A stretch of 64,000 nt of DNA from Vibrio hangzhouensis. Lineage in GTDB: Bacteria; Pseudomonadota; Gammaproteobacteria; Enterobacterales; Vibrionaceae. Location of the stretch: assembly GCF_900107935.1 (NCBI RefSeq), contig NZ_FNVG01000003.1, positions 186,001 through 250,000 on the forward strand, written 5' to 3'. Under the pieces are notes generated by a model. The model saw only the letters and a program-made list of their open reading frames with translations, made no database searches and was not told where the DNA came from. The position numbers and the translations under genes are program-made. The first letter of the stretch is position 1. Each line of letters begins with the position of its first letter. This document shows positions 41,093 to 51,595 of the stretch, piece after piece.

Positions 41093-42601
41093 ATGGAAAA
41101 TCAACAGCATGAATTTCTGTTAGAAATGACAGGGGTGAGTAAGTCTTTCCCAGGGGTTAAGGCATTAGACAAGGTAAATCTTAAAGTTCGACCGCACTCT
41201 ATTCATGCATTAATGGGTGAGAATGGGGCGGGTAAGTCGACGTTACTGAAATGCCTATTCGGAATATATGAGAAAGATGAGGGCGACATTGTTTTTTTAG
41301 GAAAGCATGTCGACTTTCAATCATCAAAAGAAGCCTTGGAGTCCGGGGTTTCAATGGTTCACCAAGAGCTCAACCAGGTGCTGCAATGCACGGTTATGGA
41401 CAACATCTGGCTTGGTCGTTATCCCAAAAAAGGTCTATTCGTCGATCACGATAAAATGTATCGTGATACCAAAGAGATCTTCAAAGAGCTCGATATCAAC
41501 ATTGATCCGCGTGTCAAAGTGAATACTCTATCGGTTTCACAAATGCAGATGCTCGAGATCGCCAAAGCTTTCTCTTACGATGCCAAGATCGTCATTATGG
41601 ATGAGCCCACATCCTCTCTTACTGAAAAAGAAGTCAACCACCTATTCACCATCATCAAGAAGCTGAAAGATAAGGGCTGTGGCGTAGTGTATATCTCGCA
41701 CAAGATGGAAGAGATCTTCGCCATTTGTGATGATATTACCATTTTGCGTGATGGCCAGTGGGTTGATACCAGACCGTTGGAAGGTCTGACGATGGACTCC
41801 ATCATTGCCATGATGGTTGGTCGTGAACTGACGCAGCGTTTCCCAGAAAAAAGCAATGTACCGAAAGAAACGATTCTTGAGGTCAAAAATCTCACCGCAC
41901 TTAACCAACCCTCGATTCAGGATGTGTCGTTTGAACTCAAAGCTGGCGAAATCCTTGGAGTGGCCGGTCTGGTGGGCTCCAAACGGACCGATATCGTTGA
42001 AACCATTTTTGGCGTTCGAGAGCGAAGTGAAGGCAGCATCATTCTCAACGGAAAAGAGATGCGCAATCGGGATGCTCATGAAGCCATCAATAACGGTTTT
42101 GCTCTGGTGACTGAGGAGCGACGTTCAACCGGTATTTACGGCAATCTGGACATCACATTCAACTCGCTGGTGGCCAATGTAGAGCAGTACAAGACCGCAT
42201 CGGGTTTACTCAGCAACAAGAAAATGAAGAGCGACACTCAGTGGGTTATCGATTCCATGAGTGTGAAAACGCCTACCCATGAGACAGCGATTGGCTCCCT
42301 TTCTGGAGGCAACCAGCAAAAGGTCATCATCGGGCGCTGGCTGCTGACCCAACCGGAAATTCTCATGCTGGATGAACCAACCCGGGGTATTGATGTCGGT
42401 GCCAAGTTCGAAATCTATCAGCTTATTCTGGAGCTGGCGAAGAAGAACAAGGGCATCATCATTATCTCTTCCGAAATGCCAGAACTGCTCGGTATCACCG
42501 ACCGAATTCTAGTGATGAGTAATGGTCGCGCGGCGGGTGTCGTTGAGACGAAAAATACAACGCAGAACGAAATTTTAGAGCTGGCCTCTCGTTACCTCTA
42601 G
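41093..42601 (+). CDS. mglA: Galactose ABC importer, duplicated ATP-binding protein
   Basis: A 502-residue protein with two ABC domains. The first has Walker [10 protein letters not shown] and Walker [16 protein letters not shown]. The second has the family's degenerate P-loop (GLVGSKRTD) but an intact signature [16 protein letters not shown] and Walker [14 protein letters not shown]. This is the standard architecture of MglA/RbsA. It drives uptake through MglC of galactose or glucose delivered by MglB. Confidence 0.95.
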   Translation: MENQQHEFLLEMTGVSKSFPGVKALDKVNLKVRPHSIHALMGENGAGKSTLLKCLFGIYEKDEGDIVFLGKHVDFQSSKEALESGVSMVHQELNQVLQCTVMDNIWLGRYPKKGLFVDHDKMYRDTKEIFKELDINIDPRVKVNTLSVSQMQMLEIAKAFSYDAKIVIMDEPTSSLTEKEVNHLFTIIKKLKDKGCGVVYISHKMEEIFAICDDITILRDGQWVDTRPLEGLTMDSIIAMMVGRELTQRFPEKSNVPKETILEVKNLTALNQPSIQDVSFELKAGEILGVAGLVGSKRTDIVETIFGVRERSEGSIILNGKEMRNRDAHEAINNGFALVTEERRSTGIYGNLDITFNSLVANVEQYKTASGLLSNKKMKSDTQWVIDSMSVKTPTHETAIGSLSGGNQQKVIIGRWLLTQPEILMLDEPTRGIDVGAKFEIYQLILELAKKNKGIIIISSEMPELLGITDRILVMSNGRAAGVVETKNTTQNEILELASRYL

Positions 42602-42611
42602 GAAAATTATT

Positions 42612-43619
42612 ATGGACTCAGTAAAAACATTTGCGCTAAAGCACCTCAAAGAGGGTGCCATTTATGCGGTACTATTTATCTTATTGGCGGTCATCGTCAT
42701 TCAAGAGCCGTCTTTCTTAAGTTTACGTAACTTCAGTAATATTCTGACTCAGTCTTCGGTACGTGTCATCATCGCACTGGGTGTCGCGGGTTTGATTGTT
42801 ACTCAGGGTACTGACCTTTCCGCTGGTCGTCAGGTTGGTTTAGCTGCAGTGGTCTCGGCAACCTTGCTGCAATCCGTCGACAACGTCAATAAGGTTTTCC
42901 CCAGCATCGGTGAGGTGCCAATTGTAGCGGTCATCCTTGTAGTTTGTGCGATCGGTGCAATCATCGGTCTGGTGAACGGTATCATCGTTGCTTACCTAAA
43001 AGTAACGCCATTTATCGCGACACTGGGTACGATGATCATCGTTTATGGTATCAACTCTCTTTATTACGACTCTGTGGGGGCATCACCGATTGCAGGCTTC
43101 GATGAGCGCTTCTCTGTGTTCACGCAGGGCTTTATAAGGATGGGTGACTTCAGGTTCTCCTATATAACCTTCTACGCCATCATCGCCATCATCTTTATGT
43201 GGATTCTTTGGAATAAGACAGTATTTGGTAAAAACATCTTCGCAGTAGGTGGTAACCCGGAAGCGGCCAAAGTATCCGGTGTTAACGTGCCAATGACACT
43301 ATTGAAAGTGTACGCGCTATCCGGTGTTTTCTATGCCTTCGGCGGTATGTTAGAAGCGGGTCGTATTGGTAGTGCCACCAACAACCTTGGTTTCCTTTAC
43401 GAGCTTGATGCCATTGCGGCCTGTGTGGTAGGTGGCGTCTCCTTTGCTGGTGGTGTTGGTAGCATTGCCGGGGTGGTGACCGGTGTGCTTATATTCACCG
43501 TTATCAACTACGGCATGACCTATATTGGCGTCAGCCCATACTGGCAGTACATCATTAAAGGTTCCATCATTATCTTTGCGGTTGCGCTAGACTCTATGAA
43601 GTACGCAAACAAGAAGTAA
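42612..43619 (+). CDS. mglC: Galactose ABC importer permease
   Basis: A 335-residue inner-membrane permease (BPD_transp_2 family, 8-10 helices). QGTDLSAGRQVGLAAVVSA and FAVGGNPEAAKVSGVNV are family hallmarks. It probably works as a homodimer with MglA. The gene begins 10 bases after the mglA stop, with the ribosome site AGGAAAATT overlapping that stop. Confidence 0.95.
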   Translation: MDSVKTFALKHLKEGAIYAVLFILLAVIVIQEPSFLSLRNFSNILTQSSVRVIIALGVAGLIVTQGTDLSAGRQVGLAAVVSATLLQSVDNVNKVFPSIGEVPIVAVILVVCAIGAIIGLVNGIIVAYLKVTPFIATLGTMIIVYGINSLYYDSVGASPIAGFDERFSVFTQGFIRMGDFRFSYITFYAIIAIIFMWILWNKTVFGKNIFAVGGNPEAAKVSGVNVPMTLLKVYALSGVFYAFGGMLEAGRIGSATNNLGFLYELDAIAACVVGGVSFAGGVGSIAGVVTGVLIFTVINYGMTYIGVSPYWQYIIKGSIIIFAVALDSMKYANKK

Positions 43620-43623
43620 ATCG

Positions 43624-43651
43624 AAAAGGCGTCCTAAGGGCGCCTTTTTTT
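43624..43651 (+). terminator. mglBAC intrinsic terminator
   Basis: AAAGGCGTCC and GGGCGCCTTT form the stem with one G-T pair and a TAA loop, followed by a T run. It starts five bases after the mglC stop. Confidence 0.9.
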
Positions 43652-43676
43652 CGTTTCGCAGCTATTGGCTAAATAA

Positions 43677-43692
43677 GTGTAACCGTTTAACT
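43677..43692 (+). promoter_or_regulatory. Distal GalR-type operator of the gal operon
   Basis: GTGTAACCGTTTAACT is a degenerate copy of the operator, with one core change. Its centre is 99 bp upstream of the perfect operator, a spacing suited to repressor-mediated looping. Confidence 0.5.
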
Positions 43693-43775
43693 TTAGTTTA
43701 TGGGTTTAGGGTCCTTAACTGGAGATGTTCATATCCTGGGTGACGCTATCAATAGCTGTATTTTTATTGAAACCA

Positions 43776-43791
43776 GTGTAAACGTTTACAC
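43776..43791 (+). promoter_or_regulatory. Perfect palindromic GalR-type operator of galETKM
   Basis: GTGTAAACGTTTACAC is a perfect 16-bp palindrome, the best operator in the window. TTTGCACTCGATCACA just downstream (43793-43808, read on the minus strand as a TGTGA half-site) may bind CRP, and TGCTACAAT at 43829-43837 looks like an extended -10. Confidence 0.85.
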
Positions 43792-43913
43792 TTTTTGCAC
43801 TCGATCACAGAACGATCTTGCGTACTGTTGCTACAATTTCTTTAGTTTGAAGATCAAGCGCGTATTCGCGTAATAACTCGTTCAACAACCTGAGTTAAAC
43901 GTAGGAGTGGAAT

Positions 43914-44933
43914 GTGAAAGTACTAGTGACAGGTGGAATGGGCTACATAGGCAGCCATACCTGTGTTCAGATGCTAGAAAGTGGTATCGAACCAATCATC
44001 ATCGATAATCTGTGCAATGCAAAGCAAGCGGTCATCGAGCGCATTGAAGCTCTGACTGGCAAAGCGCCTGTGTTCTATCAAGGTGATATTCGTGATGAAG
44101 GTTTGCTTGACCGAATCTTTAGCGAGAACGACATTCAATCGGTTATCCACTTTGCGGGACTAAAAGCCGTGGGTGAGTCGGTGGCGAAACCTATCGAGTA
44201 CTATGACAACAACGTGAACGGTACTCTGGTACTGGCAAGAGCGATGCGAAAAGCCGGAGTGAAGAGCCTTATCTTTAGTTCATCGGCGACCGTCTACGGT
44301 GATCCTGAAGTGGTACCAATTACCGAAACGTCTCCAGTAGGCAACACTACTAATCCTTATGGTACCAGTAAGTTTATGGTGGAACGTTGCCTCAGCGACC
44401 TGTTTACCTCTGATGACGAATGGAGCATTACGTTGCTGCGCTATTTCAACCCGGTCGGTGCCCATCCTTCCGGTACCATGGGTGAAGACCCGCAGGGCAT
44501 CCCGAATAATTTGATGCCATTCATTGCCCAGGTGGCGGTCGGACGTCGTGAAAAGCTAGCGGTGTTTGGTAATGATTACCCAACGGCTGATGGGACGGGC
44601 GTTCGTGATTATATCCATGTGATGGACTTAGCCGATGGTCATATTGCCGCGCTGCAAGCGGTGGGGGCGAAAGCTGGTTTGCATATTTACAATTTGGGAA
44701 CAGGTAAAGGCAGCAGCGTACTAGAGATGGTCGATGCCTTTGCTCAAGCCTGTGGCAAGCCGATTCCTTATGATCTGCAGCCACGACGTCCGGGTGACAT
44801 CGCAGAGTGCTGGGCGAGTACGGCGAAAGCGGAAGCGGATTTGAACTGGAAAGCAACCCGCACGTTGCAGGACATGACGACAGACTCATGGCGCTGGCAG
44901 TCGAACAACCCTAATGGCTATGACAGTGAGTGA
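43914..44933 (+). CDS. galE: UDP-glucose 4-epimerase
   Basis: A 339-residue SDR-superfamily enzyme that interconverts UDP-galactose and UDP-glucose. The NAD-binding Gly motif is TGGMGYIGSH and the catalytic Ser-Tyr-Lys set is visible (SSSATVYG, then NPYGTSKFMVE). Translation starts at a GTG after TAGGAGTG. It is the first gene of galE-galT-galK-galM, the full Leloir pathway in one operon. Confidence 0.96.
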   Translation: MKVLVTGGMGYIGSHTCVQMLESGIEPIIIDNLCNAKQAVIERIEALTGKAPVFYQGDIRDEGLLDRIFSENDIQSVIHFAGLKAVGESVAKPIEYYDNNVNGTLVLARAMRKAGVKSLIFSSSATVYGDPEVVPITETSPVGNTTNPYGTSKFMVERCLSDLFTSDDEWSITLLRYFNPVGAHPSGTMGEDPQGIPNNLMPFIAQVAVGRREKLAVFGNDYPTADGTGVRDYIHVMDLADGHIAALQAVGAKAGLHIYNLGTGKGSSVLEMVDAFAQACGKPIPYDLQPRRPGDIAECWASTAKAEADLNWKATRTLQDMTTDSWRWQSNNPNGYDSE

Positions 44934-44985
44934 GGCGGGTTAACACCCTTTTGATTTTTGTGAATTTAACGATTGAGTAAGAAGA

Positions 44986-46038
44986 ATGTCGAGCATTGAA
45001 TTTAATCCGGTGGACCACCCGCACCGCCGCTATAACCCCCTAACAGGCCAGTGGATTCTGGTCTCCCCGCACCGCGCTAAACGCCCGTGGAGTGGTCAGA
45101 ATGAAGCGGTCTCACATGTCGAGTTGCCGAAATACGATAAGACGTGTTTCCTTTGTCCAACGAACGAACGTATCTCAGGTGACAAGAATCCTGACTATCA
45201 GGGCACATATGTGTTTGGCAACGATTTTGCCGCGTTGATGCCAGATTCTCCTGATGCACCCGAATCTGACAACCCGTTATTTAAAACTCAAGGGGTGCGT
45301 GGTTTGAGTCGTGTGATCTGTTTTTCGCCAGACCACAGCAAGACTTTGCCAGAGCTGTCGCCTCAAGAGCTTCGCTGCGTGGTGGATACATGGAACGAAC
45401 AGATAGAAGAACTGGGCAAAGAGTACCTATGGGTTCAGGCCTTTGAGAACAAGGGCGAGGCAATGGGCTGTTCACAGCCACACCCTCATGGCCAAATTTG
45501 GGCCAATAGTTTTCTGCCCAATGAAATAGAGCGTAAAGACCGTTTGATGCGCGAGTACTTTAAGCAGCAAGGCTCAAATCTGCTGGTGGACTATGTTCAG
45601 GCTGAAATGGCAGATGGTGCGCGCACCGTCGTTGAAACCGAGCACTGGCTGGCCGTTGTTCCGTACTGGGCTGCATGGCCATTTGAAACCATGCTATTAC
45701 CCAAAACCCATGTGCGCCGTATGAGTGAATTGAGCGAAGAGCAGAAAGACGATTTGACGATAGCTATTAAGAAGTTAACGTCGCGTTACGATAATTTGTT
45801 CGAATGTTCGTTCCCGTATTCAATGGGTTGGCATTATGCGCCTTTCTTTACCGATGGCAGTGATACTGACCATTGGCAGCTTCACGCACTGTTCTATCCA
45901 CCGTTGTTGCGTTCAGCAACCGTTCGCAAATTTATGGTGGGGTATGAAATGTTGGCGGAATCACAACGTGATCTCACGGCCGAGCAAGCCGCAGAAAGAT
46001 TACGTGCTTTAAGCGACGTGCATTACAAGCAGAAATAA
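44986..46038 (+). CDS. galT: Galactose-1-phosphate uridylyltransferase
   Basis: A 350-residue HIT-superfamily transferase that moves UMP from UDP-glucose to galactose-1-phosphate. The nucleophile motif is [12 protein letters not shown] (HPH). Zinc-ligand cysteines are in CFLCPTN. Length matches the E. coli enzyme. It follows galE by 52 bp in the same operon. Confidence 0.96.
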   Translation: MSSIEFNPVDHPHRRYNPLTGQWILVSPHRAKRPWSGQNEAVSHVELPKYDKTCFLCPTNERISGDKNPDYQGTYVFGNDFAALMPDSPDAPESDNPLFKTQGVRGLSRVICFSPDHSKTLPELSPQELRCVVDTWNEQIEELGKEYLWVQAFENKGEAMGCSQPHPHGQIWANSFLPNEIERKDRLMREYFKQQGSNLLVDYVQAEMADGARTVVETEHWLAVVPYWAAWPFETMLLPKTHVRRMSELSEEQKDDLTIAIKKLTSRYDNLFECSFPYSMGWHYAPFFTDGSDTDHWQLHALFYPPLLRSATVRKFMVGYEMLAESQRDLTAEQAAERLRALSDVHYKQK

Positions 46039-46099
46039 TATTAAAAGTTTGGTGTTGTCACAGGGCTTGTGGTGACACCAGGTATTGAGAGAAATAAAT

Positions 46100-47254
46100 A
46101 TGAAAGACCTAATCCAAAACGTAGCAAACTCTTTTGAAAAAGTACTGGGCTATACGCCAACACACTTTATTCAGGCACCGGGACGCGTGAATCTTATCGG
46201 TGAACATACGGACTATAACGATGGTTTTGTCCTACCATGTGCCATTAACTACCAAACTGTCGTGGCGGCGGCTAAACGCGATGACAATATTGTGCGCGTT
46301 GTGTCCGTGGATTATCAGGACGCGACCGACGAGTTTGACCTGGCAGAAGAGATTGCTTTTCAGGACAACAAAATGTGGGCTAACTACATCCGAGGTGTAG
46401 TGAAATTCTTGATGGCACGCGGTTACCAGATTGGTGGCGCCGACATTTCGGTATCGGGTAATGTTCCCCAGGGCGCGGGTTTAAGTTCCTCTGCTGCATT
46501 AGAAGTGGTCATCGGACAAACGTTTAAAGCTCTCTACGATCTGAACATCAGTCAGGCGGAAATTGCACTCAACGGTCAGCAGGCAGAAAATGAATTTGTT
46601 GGTTGTAACTGTGGCATCATGGACCAGCTTATTTCTGCCGAAGGCCAAGAAAATCATGCGCTGCTTATTGATTGTCGCAGTCTGGAAACTCAGCCAGTCT
46701 CAATGCCCGAAGATATGGCTGTTGTGATCATCAATTCCAATAAAAAGCGCGGTCTTGTCGACAGTGAGTACAACACGCGTCGCGAACAGTGCGAAGAGGC
46801 GGCGCGAATTTTTGGTGTGAAAGCGCTGCGTGATGTGACTATTGATCAGTTCAACGCGCGTGCAAATGAACTTGATGAGATGGTCGCCAAGCGTGCCCGC
46901 CACGTCATCACTGAAAACGACCGTACCGTTGAAGCGGCGAAAGCCTTAAGCAACGGCGACATGAAACGCATGGGTGAACTTATGGCGCAGTCACATGCAT
47001 CGATGCGTGATGACTTTGAAATTACCGTGAAAGAGATCGACACCATTGTGGACATCGTTAAAGCGGTGATTGGCGAACAGGGCGGCGTACGTATGACGGG
47101 CGGTGGTTTTGGTGGCTGCGTGGTATCACTGGTTCCGCCAGCGTTGGTTGATGCTGTTAAATCAGCGCTAGCTGAGCAGTATGAGGCAGCAACAGGGCTG
47201 AAAGAGTCTATCTATGTGTGCCAGGCCAAAGATGGTGCGGGCCAAGTGGTGTAA
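46100..47254 (+). CDS. galK: Galactokinase
   Basis: A 384-residue GHMP-family kinase that phosphorylates alpha-galactose at C1. The galactokinase signature [20 protein letters not shown] and the ATP loop [16 protein letters not shown] are intact, as is the C-terminal [10 protein letters not shown] use the ATG at 46100. A TTG five codons upstream in frame overlaps the ribosome site. Confidence 0.96.
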   Translation: MKDLIQNVANSFEKVLGYTPTHFIQAPGRVNLIGEHTDYNDGFVLPCAINYQTVVAAAKRDDNIVRVVSVDYQDATDEFDLAEEIAFQDNKMWANYIRGVVKFLMARGYQIGGADISVSGNVPQGAGLSSSAALEVVIGQTFKALYDLNISQAEIALNGQQAENEFVGCNCGIMDQLISAEGQENHALLIDCRSLETQPVSMPEDMAVVIINSNKKRGLVDSEYNTRREQCEEAARIFGVKALRDVTIDQFNARANELDEMVAKRARHVITENDRTVEAAKALSNGDMKRMGELMAQSHASMRDDFEITVKEIDTIVDIVKAVIGEQGGVRMTGGGFGGCVVSLVPPALVDAVKSALAEQYEAATGLKESIYVCQAKDGAGQVV

Positions 47255-47275
47255 CGCTTCGTCAGAGGAAAAGTA

Positions 47276-48352
47276 ATGTCTTTGAAACTAACGCGTGAAC
47301 TCGAGAAGCAGGTTGCCCCAGACGGGCAGCCTTATAATACGGTAGTGCTTCGCAACTCGAATGGTATGACGATGACGTTAATAGACATCGGCGCGACATG
47401 GGTGAGCTGTGTGCTTCCTATAGAAGGTGAGTTGTCAGATGGACGTGAAGTGCTGCTTGGGTGTATCGATTATGGTGCGCAGCCCAGTTATCTGGGAGCA
47501 ACGGTCGGCCGCTATGCCAATCGCATTTATCAAGGGCGTTTCACTATTGGTGATGACGTTTTTCAGGTCACCACCAATCAGGCAGGCAACGCTTTGCATG
47601 GCGGGGTGGAAGGCTTTGACAAAAGGCGCTGGAGTTTAATTGAACATACGCCTCAGGTTGCCACTTACAGACTGGTCTCTTACGACGGTGATCAAGGTTT
47701 TCCGGGTGAGCTGACAGTAGAAGTACGATATGAGTTGACCGATTCTAATGAAGTGGCGATAGGCTATACCGCCAAGACAGACAAACCAACACTCGTCAAC
47801 TTAACCAACCATGCTTACTTCAATTTGATGGGCGCGGATGACGGCAAAGATTGCCTTTCGCACTCGCTGAGCATTAATGCCGACCACTTTCTGCCCACCG
47901 ATGCTGTCGGCATTCCAGTGGCGAGCCTGATGGAGGTTGCCAATACCAGCTTTGATTTTCGTCAGAGTCAGCGTATTGATGCCAGATGGTTGGCTGATGA
48001 ACATCAACAAGCTGCGAAAGGCTATGACCATTCGTTTCTGCTTAATACCAACTGTCTTCAAGGTGCGATAGCAGCGCAGGCTATCGCACCAGACGGTTCT
48101 GTCAAACTCAATGTCTATACCGACAAGCCGGCGATGCAGCTATATACCGGCAATTACCTGGCAGGTACGCCTAACCGTTTCGGTGGGGAATATTCAGACT
48201 ATTCTGGTTTTGCACTAGAAACTCAATTCTTGCCGGATTCACCCAATCATCCTGAGTGGCCGCAGCCTAGCTGTGTTCTCCAGCCAGATCAGGTATACCA
48301 ATCGATGACACGTTATTGCTTTGATATTTCGGGGGAAACATCGGGCAGCTAA
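47276..48352 (+). CDS. galM: Aldose 1-epimerase (mutarotase)
   Basis: A 358-residue enzyme that interconverts the beta and alpha anomers of galactose, supplying GalK with the alpha form produced slowly after LacZ cleavage. Catalytic residues are in GNALHGG, NLTNHAYFNL and FALETQFLPDSPNHP. The start follows AGAGGAAAAG, 21 bases after galK. It is the last gene of the gal operon. Confidence 0.95.
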   Translation: MSLKLTRELEKQVAPDGQPYNTVVLRNSNGMTMTLIDIGATWVSCVLPIEGELSDGREVLLGCIDYGAQPSYLGATVGRYANRIYQGRFTIGDDVFQVTTNQAGNALHGGVEGFDKRRWSLIEHTPQVATYRLVSYDGDQGFPGELTVEVRYELTDSNEVAIGYTAKTDKPTLVNLTNHAYFNLMGADDGKDCLSHSLSINADHFLPTDAVGIPVASLMEVANTSFDFRQSQRIDARWLADEHQQAAKGYDHSFLLNTNCLQGAIAAQAIAPDGSVKLNVYTDKPAMQLYTGNYLAGTPNRFGGEYSDYSGFALETQFLPDSPNHPEWPQPSCVLQPDQVYQSMTRYCFDISGETSGS

Positions 48353-48406
48353 TAACTGTATCGTATTGGTGCCGCATAATGGTCACAGGGTGCTCTGGAT
48401 AAGAAT

Positions 48407-48440
48407 AACCCCAGCTCTGGTTTGAGTTGGGGTTTCTTTT
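48407..48440. terminator. gal operon terminator (shared with galR)
   Basis: AACCCCAGCTC and GAGTTGGGGTT form an 11-bp stem with one wobble and a TGGTTT-type loop, followed by TCTTTT. It lies between the convergent galM and galR genes. Confidence 0.85.
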
Positions 48441-48470
48441 ATTGGTCCTGAGATAAGGGGGGCAGTGTCG

Positions 48471-49472
48471 CTACTGCTGACGTGCCACCGAGGCGCGTTG
48501 GACCAATGTGGGCGAATAGACCATAGGTTCGGTTTCGACGGCTTCATCTTTCGAGAGTGACAAGGCGATTTGAGCCGCTTTCTCAGCCATCATCTGGATT
48601 GGATAGCGGATGGTGGTCAGCTTTGGATGCAGATATTTTGCAATCAAGCCATCATCAAAACCAATGATCGACATTTGGCTCGGAAGTGCGTACTGATTTT
48701 CCTCGAGTACTGACAGAGAACCTGCGGCCATATTGTCGTTATAGGCGACCACCGCCGTAATTGGCAGGGACTTGGTTAACAGGTTGGTCATGGCCTTCTC
48801 GCCACCATCGCTGTCAGGGGTGCCGTACTCAACGTAACTTGGCGATAGTTTAATATCATTGGCCTTCAACGCGTCACGATACCCTTCAAGACGTTGATCA
48901 ACGTCTTCAATGTTGTGAGATGACGCAACACAAGCGATATTCGTATGCCCGTTGCGAATCAGGTGTTCTGTGGCGATGTACGCCCCTTTATAGTTGTCCA
49001 GAGAGATACAGCGGCCAGGCAACTGAGGAATGTCGCGGTTGATGTATACCAGTCCTTTAACCTCTTCAGCGTATTGAATCAGTTCTTCGTCGGAGAGGGC
49101 TTTGGAGTGAATCACTAGCGCGTCACAACGACTGTTAATCAATAACTCAATCGCTTTACGTTCTTCATCGGCGTCGTGGTAGCCATTGCCAACCAGTATA
49201 TGTTTTCCATGTTGATGGGCGACCTTATCCACCGCTTTCACCATGGTACCAAAGAAAGGATCTGAGACGTCGCTGACCAATACGCCAACGGTGTTGGTGC
49301 TTTGGCTAACCAAAGCGCGCGCATTGGCGTTCGGGCGATAGCCCAGTTTTTTCATTGCGCTGGTGACGGATTCTATCGAGGCCGCACTTGCTTTTGGGGA
49401 TTTATTGATCACCCGAGAAACCGTTGCGACAGAAACGCCAGCTTCCTTTGCTACGTCTTTAATTGTTGCCAT
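48471..49472 (-). CDS. galR: Galactose operon repressor, GalR/GalS type (LacI family)
   Basis: A 333-residue LacI-family repressor. The DNA-binding N-terminus MATIKDVAKEAGVSVATVSR and the hinge SPKASAASI...RPNANARAL match GalR closely, as do VSDPFFGTMVKAVDKVA and VVAYNDNMAAG in the sugar-binding core. It should bind the AAACGTTT-core operators found before the lac, mgl, gal and galR genes and release them on galactose binding. It is convergent with the gal operon. An operator at 49595-49610 upstream suggests autoregulation. Confidence 0.93.
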   Translation of the reverse strand: MATIKDVAKEAGVSVATVSRVINKSPKASAASIESVTSAMKKLGYRPNANARALVSQSTNTVGVLVSDVSDPFFGTMVKAVDKVAHQHGKHILVGNGYHDADEERKAIELLINSRCDALVIHSKALSDEELIQYAEEVKGLVYINRDIPQLPGRCISLDNYKGAYIATEHLIRNGHTNIACVASSHNIEDVDQRLEGYRDALKANDIKLSPSYVEYGTPDSDGGEKAMTNLLTKSLPITAVVAYNDNMAAGSLSVLEENQYALPSQMSIIGFDDGLIAKYLHPKLTTIRYPIQMMAEKAAQIALSLSKDEAVETEPMVYSPTLVQRASVARQQ

Positions 49473-49594
49473 TTGATACCTCTCATTCGATATCGTTTTA
49501 TTAAACTCCTATCGTGTAAATATGGCAATGGCAGTTTCACCAAATTGAGTGAACTGTGACGTATAACACCATGTTAGTTCTGGTTTTGGGTCTT

Positions 49595-49610
49595 ATGTAA
49601 ACGTTTTCCA
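49595..49610 (-). promoter_or_regulatory. GalR-type operator upstream of galR
   Basis: ATGTAAACGTTTTCCA has the AAACGTTT core at 49599-49606, about 125 bp before the galR start. It sits 37 bp from the terminator of the PTS gene, so it belongs to galR rather than to the PTS unit. Confidence 0.7.
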
Positions 49611-49640
49611 TTTTCCGTGAAAGAACCGAGCATCACAAAT

Positions 49641-49665
49641 AAAAAAAGCCCCATTTTGGGGCTTC
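49641..49665 (-). terminator. Terminator of the PTS IIABC gene
   Basis: AAGCCCCA and TGGGGCTT form the stem around TTT. On the minus strand it is followed by T's (the A7 run at 49641-49647), 37 bp after the IIABC stop. Confidence 0.9.
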
Positions 49666-49702
49666 AGGGTGAGGGGCTGGGGGCACCTTCAGGAGTACAT
49701 TT

Positions 49703-51595
49703 TTAAGCGGTTGCTAGTTGTACTTTGGCTGTACGCATTTTCTTAAGGCTGATACAGACAAGTGCAGTGACTACCGTACCTGCTGCCATACAAACAAGTG
49801 CAAGCAGTGGTTTGTTCATTGCACCCAGCAACGCGACGACCGGACCGCCGTGAGCGACGCTATTGGTAATACCGAATGAGAAGGCCATGACCGCTGCTAC
49901 CATTGAACCAACAACGTTCGCAGGAATAACGGACATGGGGTCTTGGGCTGCGAATGGAATGGCACCTTCTGAGATGCCCACCAGACCCATGGCGCCTGCA
50001 GCTTTACCTGCTTCCAGCTCTGATTCTTCAAATAGGTTGAACTTGCGACCCAATACGGTTGCCAGTCCCATACCTAGCGGTGCTACAGGAATCGCACATG
50101 CCATGGCACCCATGAATTGAGTTTGGCCGCTGGCGATCATACCGACAGAGAACAGGAACGCGACCTTGTTGAATGGCCCTCCCATATCGAAGCCTGCCAT
50201 GCCACCAAGAACAATGCCCAGCAGAATCACACTGCCCGTACTCATACTGATCAACATGGCATTCAGGCTGTCCATCAGACTCGCGATTGGTGCGCCGATA
50301 ACAAAAATAAACAGAGCGGAAATAAACAGGGAGCCCGTGATAGGTGCGATCATGATTGGCACAAGGGGCTGAATAAATTTGTGATAGTTCCGAGTGGTTA
50401 CCCACTTAACAAAGTAACCAACCAGTAGGCCCGCAACGATGGCACCAATGAAACCTGTCCCAGCTTCTGCTCCGTAGAAAGAGCCGTTGTTGGCAATCCA
50501 GCCACCAATCAGACCAGGAGCGAGACCTGGACGGTCAGCAATGGCATAAGCAATGTAACCTGCCAGAATCGGAATCATCAGGGTAAAAGCAACGACGCCG
50601 ACATCAAGGACTTTTTGCCACATACTGCCTTCAGGAATCGCCATACCTGCTTCGGTGGGTTGACCGCCAATAGCCAGTGCCAGCGCAATAAGCAGACCGC
50701 CTGTCACCACAAATGGAATCATGTGCGACACACCATTCATCAGGTAGCGATAGAGATCAGAGCGTGTAGAGGACTTGTCCTCGGCTTTTTTGGCATTGGG
50801 GTCGGCAACAAATGCTGGCGCATGGAGTGCTTTTTCGATTAGGCCTTTCGCGTCACTGATTGGTGCTTTCACACCCGTCTCAATTACCTTTTTGCCCGCG
50901 AAACGGTACATATCGACTTGCTTATCACAGGCCACAATAATGGCGTCTGCTTTGGCAATTTCGTCTGCACTTGGCGCATTTTTCACACCAATGGAGCCGT
51001 TAGTTTCCACTTTGATCTGATAGCCCAGTTCTGCGGCCCCTTTTTCCAGTGCTTCTGCGGCTAAGTAGGTGTGCGCGACGCCGGCAGGACAACCTGTTAC
51101 ACCAATGAGGAAGCCTTTATTGGCTTCTGGCAGGTCCGCAGGTGTTTCCGGTTTAGCTAGCAGTAACTCCAGAGCCTGTGGTTCGGTTGTTGCGTTGAGA
51201 AAGCGTTCAATAAACCCTTCTTCGATCAGCTTTGAAGAGAGTTCCGCGAGCACTTCGATATGATGATCGGAGCCGCCATCCGGAGACGCGATCATAAAGA
51301 ACAGTTTGGATGGTTGTCCGTCTTCAGCGCCATAGTCAATGCCGGTTTTACTGACACCAATGGCTACAGCAGGGGAAGCCACCGCTTTACTCTTGGCATG
51401 TGGCAAGGCAACGCCATCTTCAAAGCCGGTATTACCGATTTCTTCGCGGGCGTATATATCGGCCAGGAACTGTGATTTATCACTGAGCTTTCCTTGTCTG
51501 TGGAGCAGGTCTGCCAGTTCGGCGAAGACATCGTCCTTGTTAGTTGCCTTCAGATTCAGGCAGATCAGTTTTTCATTAATGAGATCCGTAATCAT
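49703..51595 (-). CDS. PTS fructose/mannose-type transporter, IIABC in one chain
   Basis: A 630-residue PTS permease with domain order IIA-IIB-IIC. The IIA phosphorylation site is H66 (GVALPHAKS) and the IIB cysteine is C169 (GVTGCPAGVAHTYLAAEA). After a linker near residues 260-285 the IIC part has about nine membrane helices including GGMAGFDMGGPFNKVAF. It imports and phosphorylates a hexose. Fructose is the family default, but no fructose-1-phosphate kinase is nearby, and from memory a mannose-specific homologue beside an AraC gene exists in V. cholerae. It is divergent from the AraC regulator. Confidence 0.9.
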   Translation of the reverse strand: MITDLINEKLICLNLKATNKDDVFAELADLLHRQGKLSDKSQFLADIYAREEIGNTGFEDGVALPHAKSKAVASPAVAIGVSKTGIDYGAEDGQPSKLFFMIASPDGGSDHHIEVLAELSSKLIEEGFIERFLNATTEPQALELLLAKPETPADLPEANKGFLIGVTGCPAGVAHTYLAAEALEKGAAELGYQIKVETNGSIGVKNAPSADEIAKADAIIVACDKQVDMYRFAGKKVIETGVKAPISDAKGLIEKALHAPAFVADPNAKKAEDKSSTRSDLYRYLMNGVSHMIPFVVTGGLLIALALAIGGQPTEAGMAIPEGSMWQKVLDVGVVAFTLMIPILAGYIAYAIADRPGLAPGLIGGWIANNGSFYGAEAGTGFIGAIVAGLLVGYFVKWVTTRNYHKFIQPLVPIMIAPITGSLFISALFIFVIGAPIASLMDSLNAMLISMSTGSVILLGIVLGGMAGFDMGGPFNKVAFLFSVGMIASGQTQFMGAMACAIPVAPLGMGLATVLGRKFNLFEESELEAGKAAGAMGLVGISEGAIPFAAQDPMSVIPANVVGSMVAAVMAFSFGITNSVAHGGPVVALLGAMNKPLLALVCMAAGTVVTALVCISLKKMRTAKVQLATA

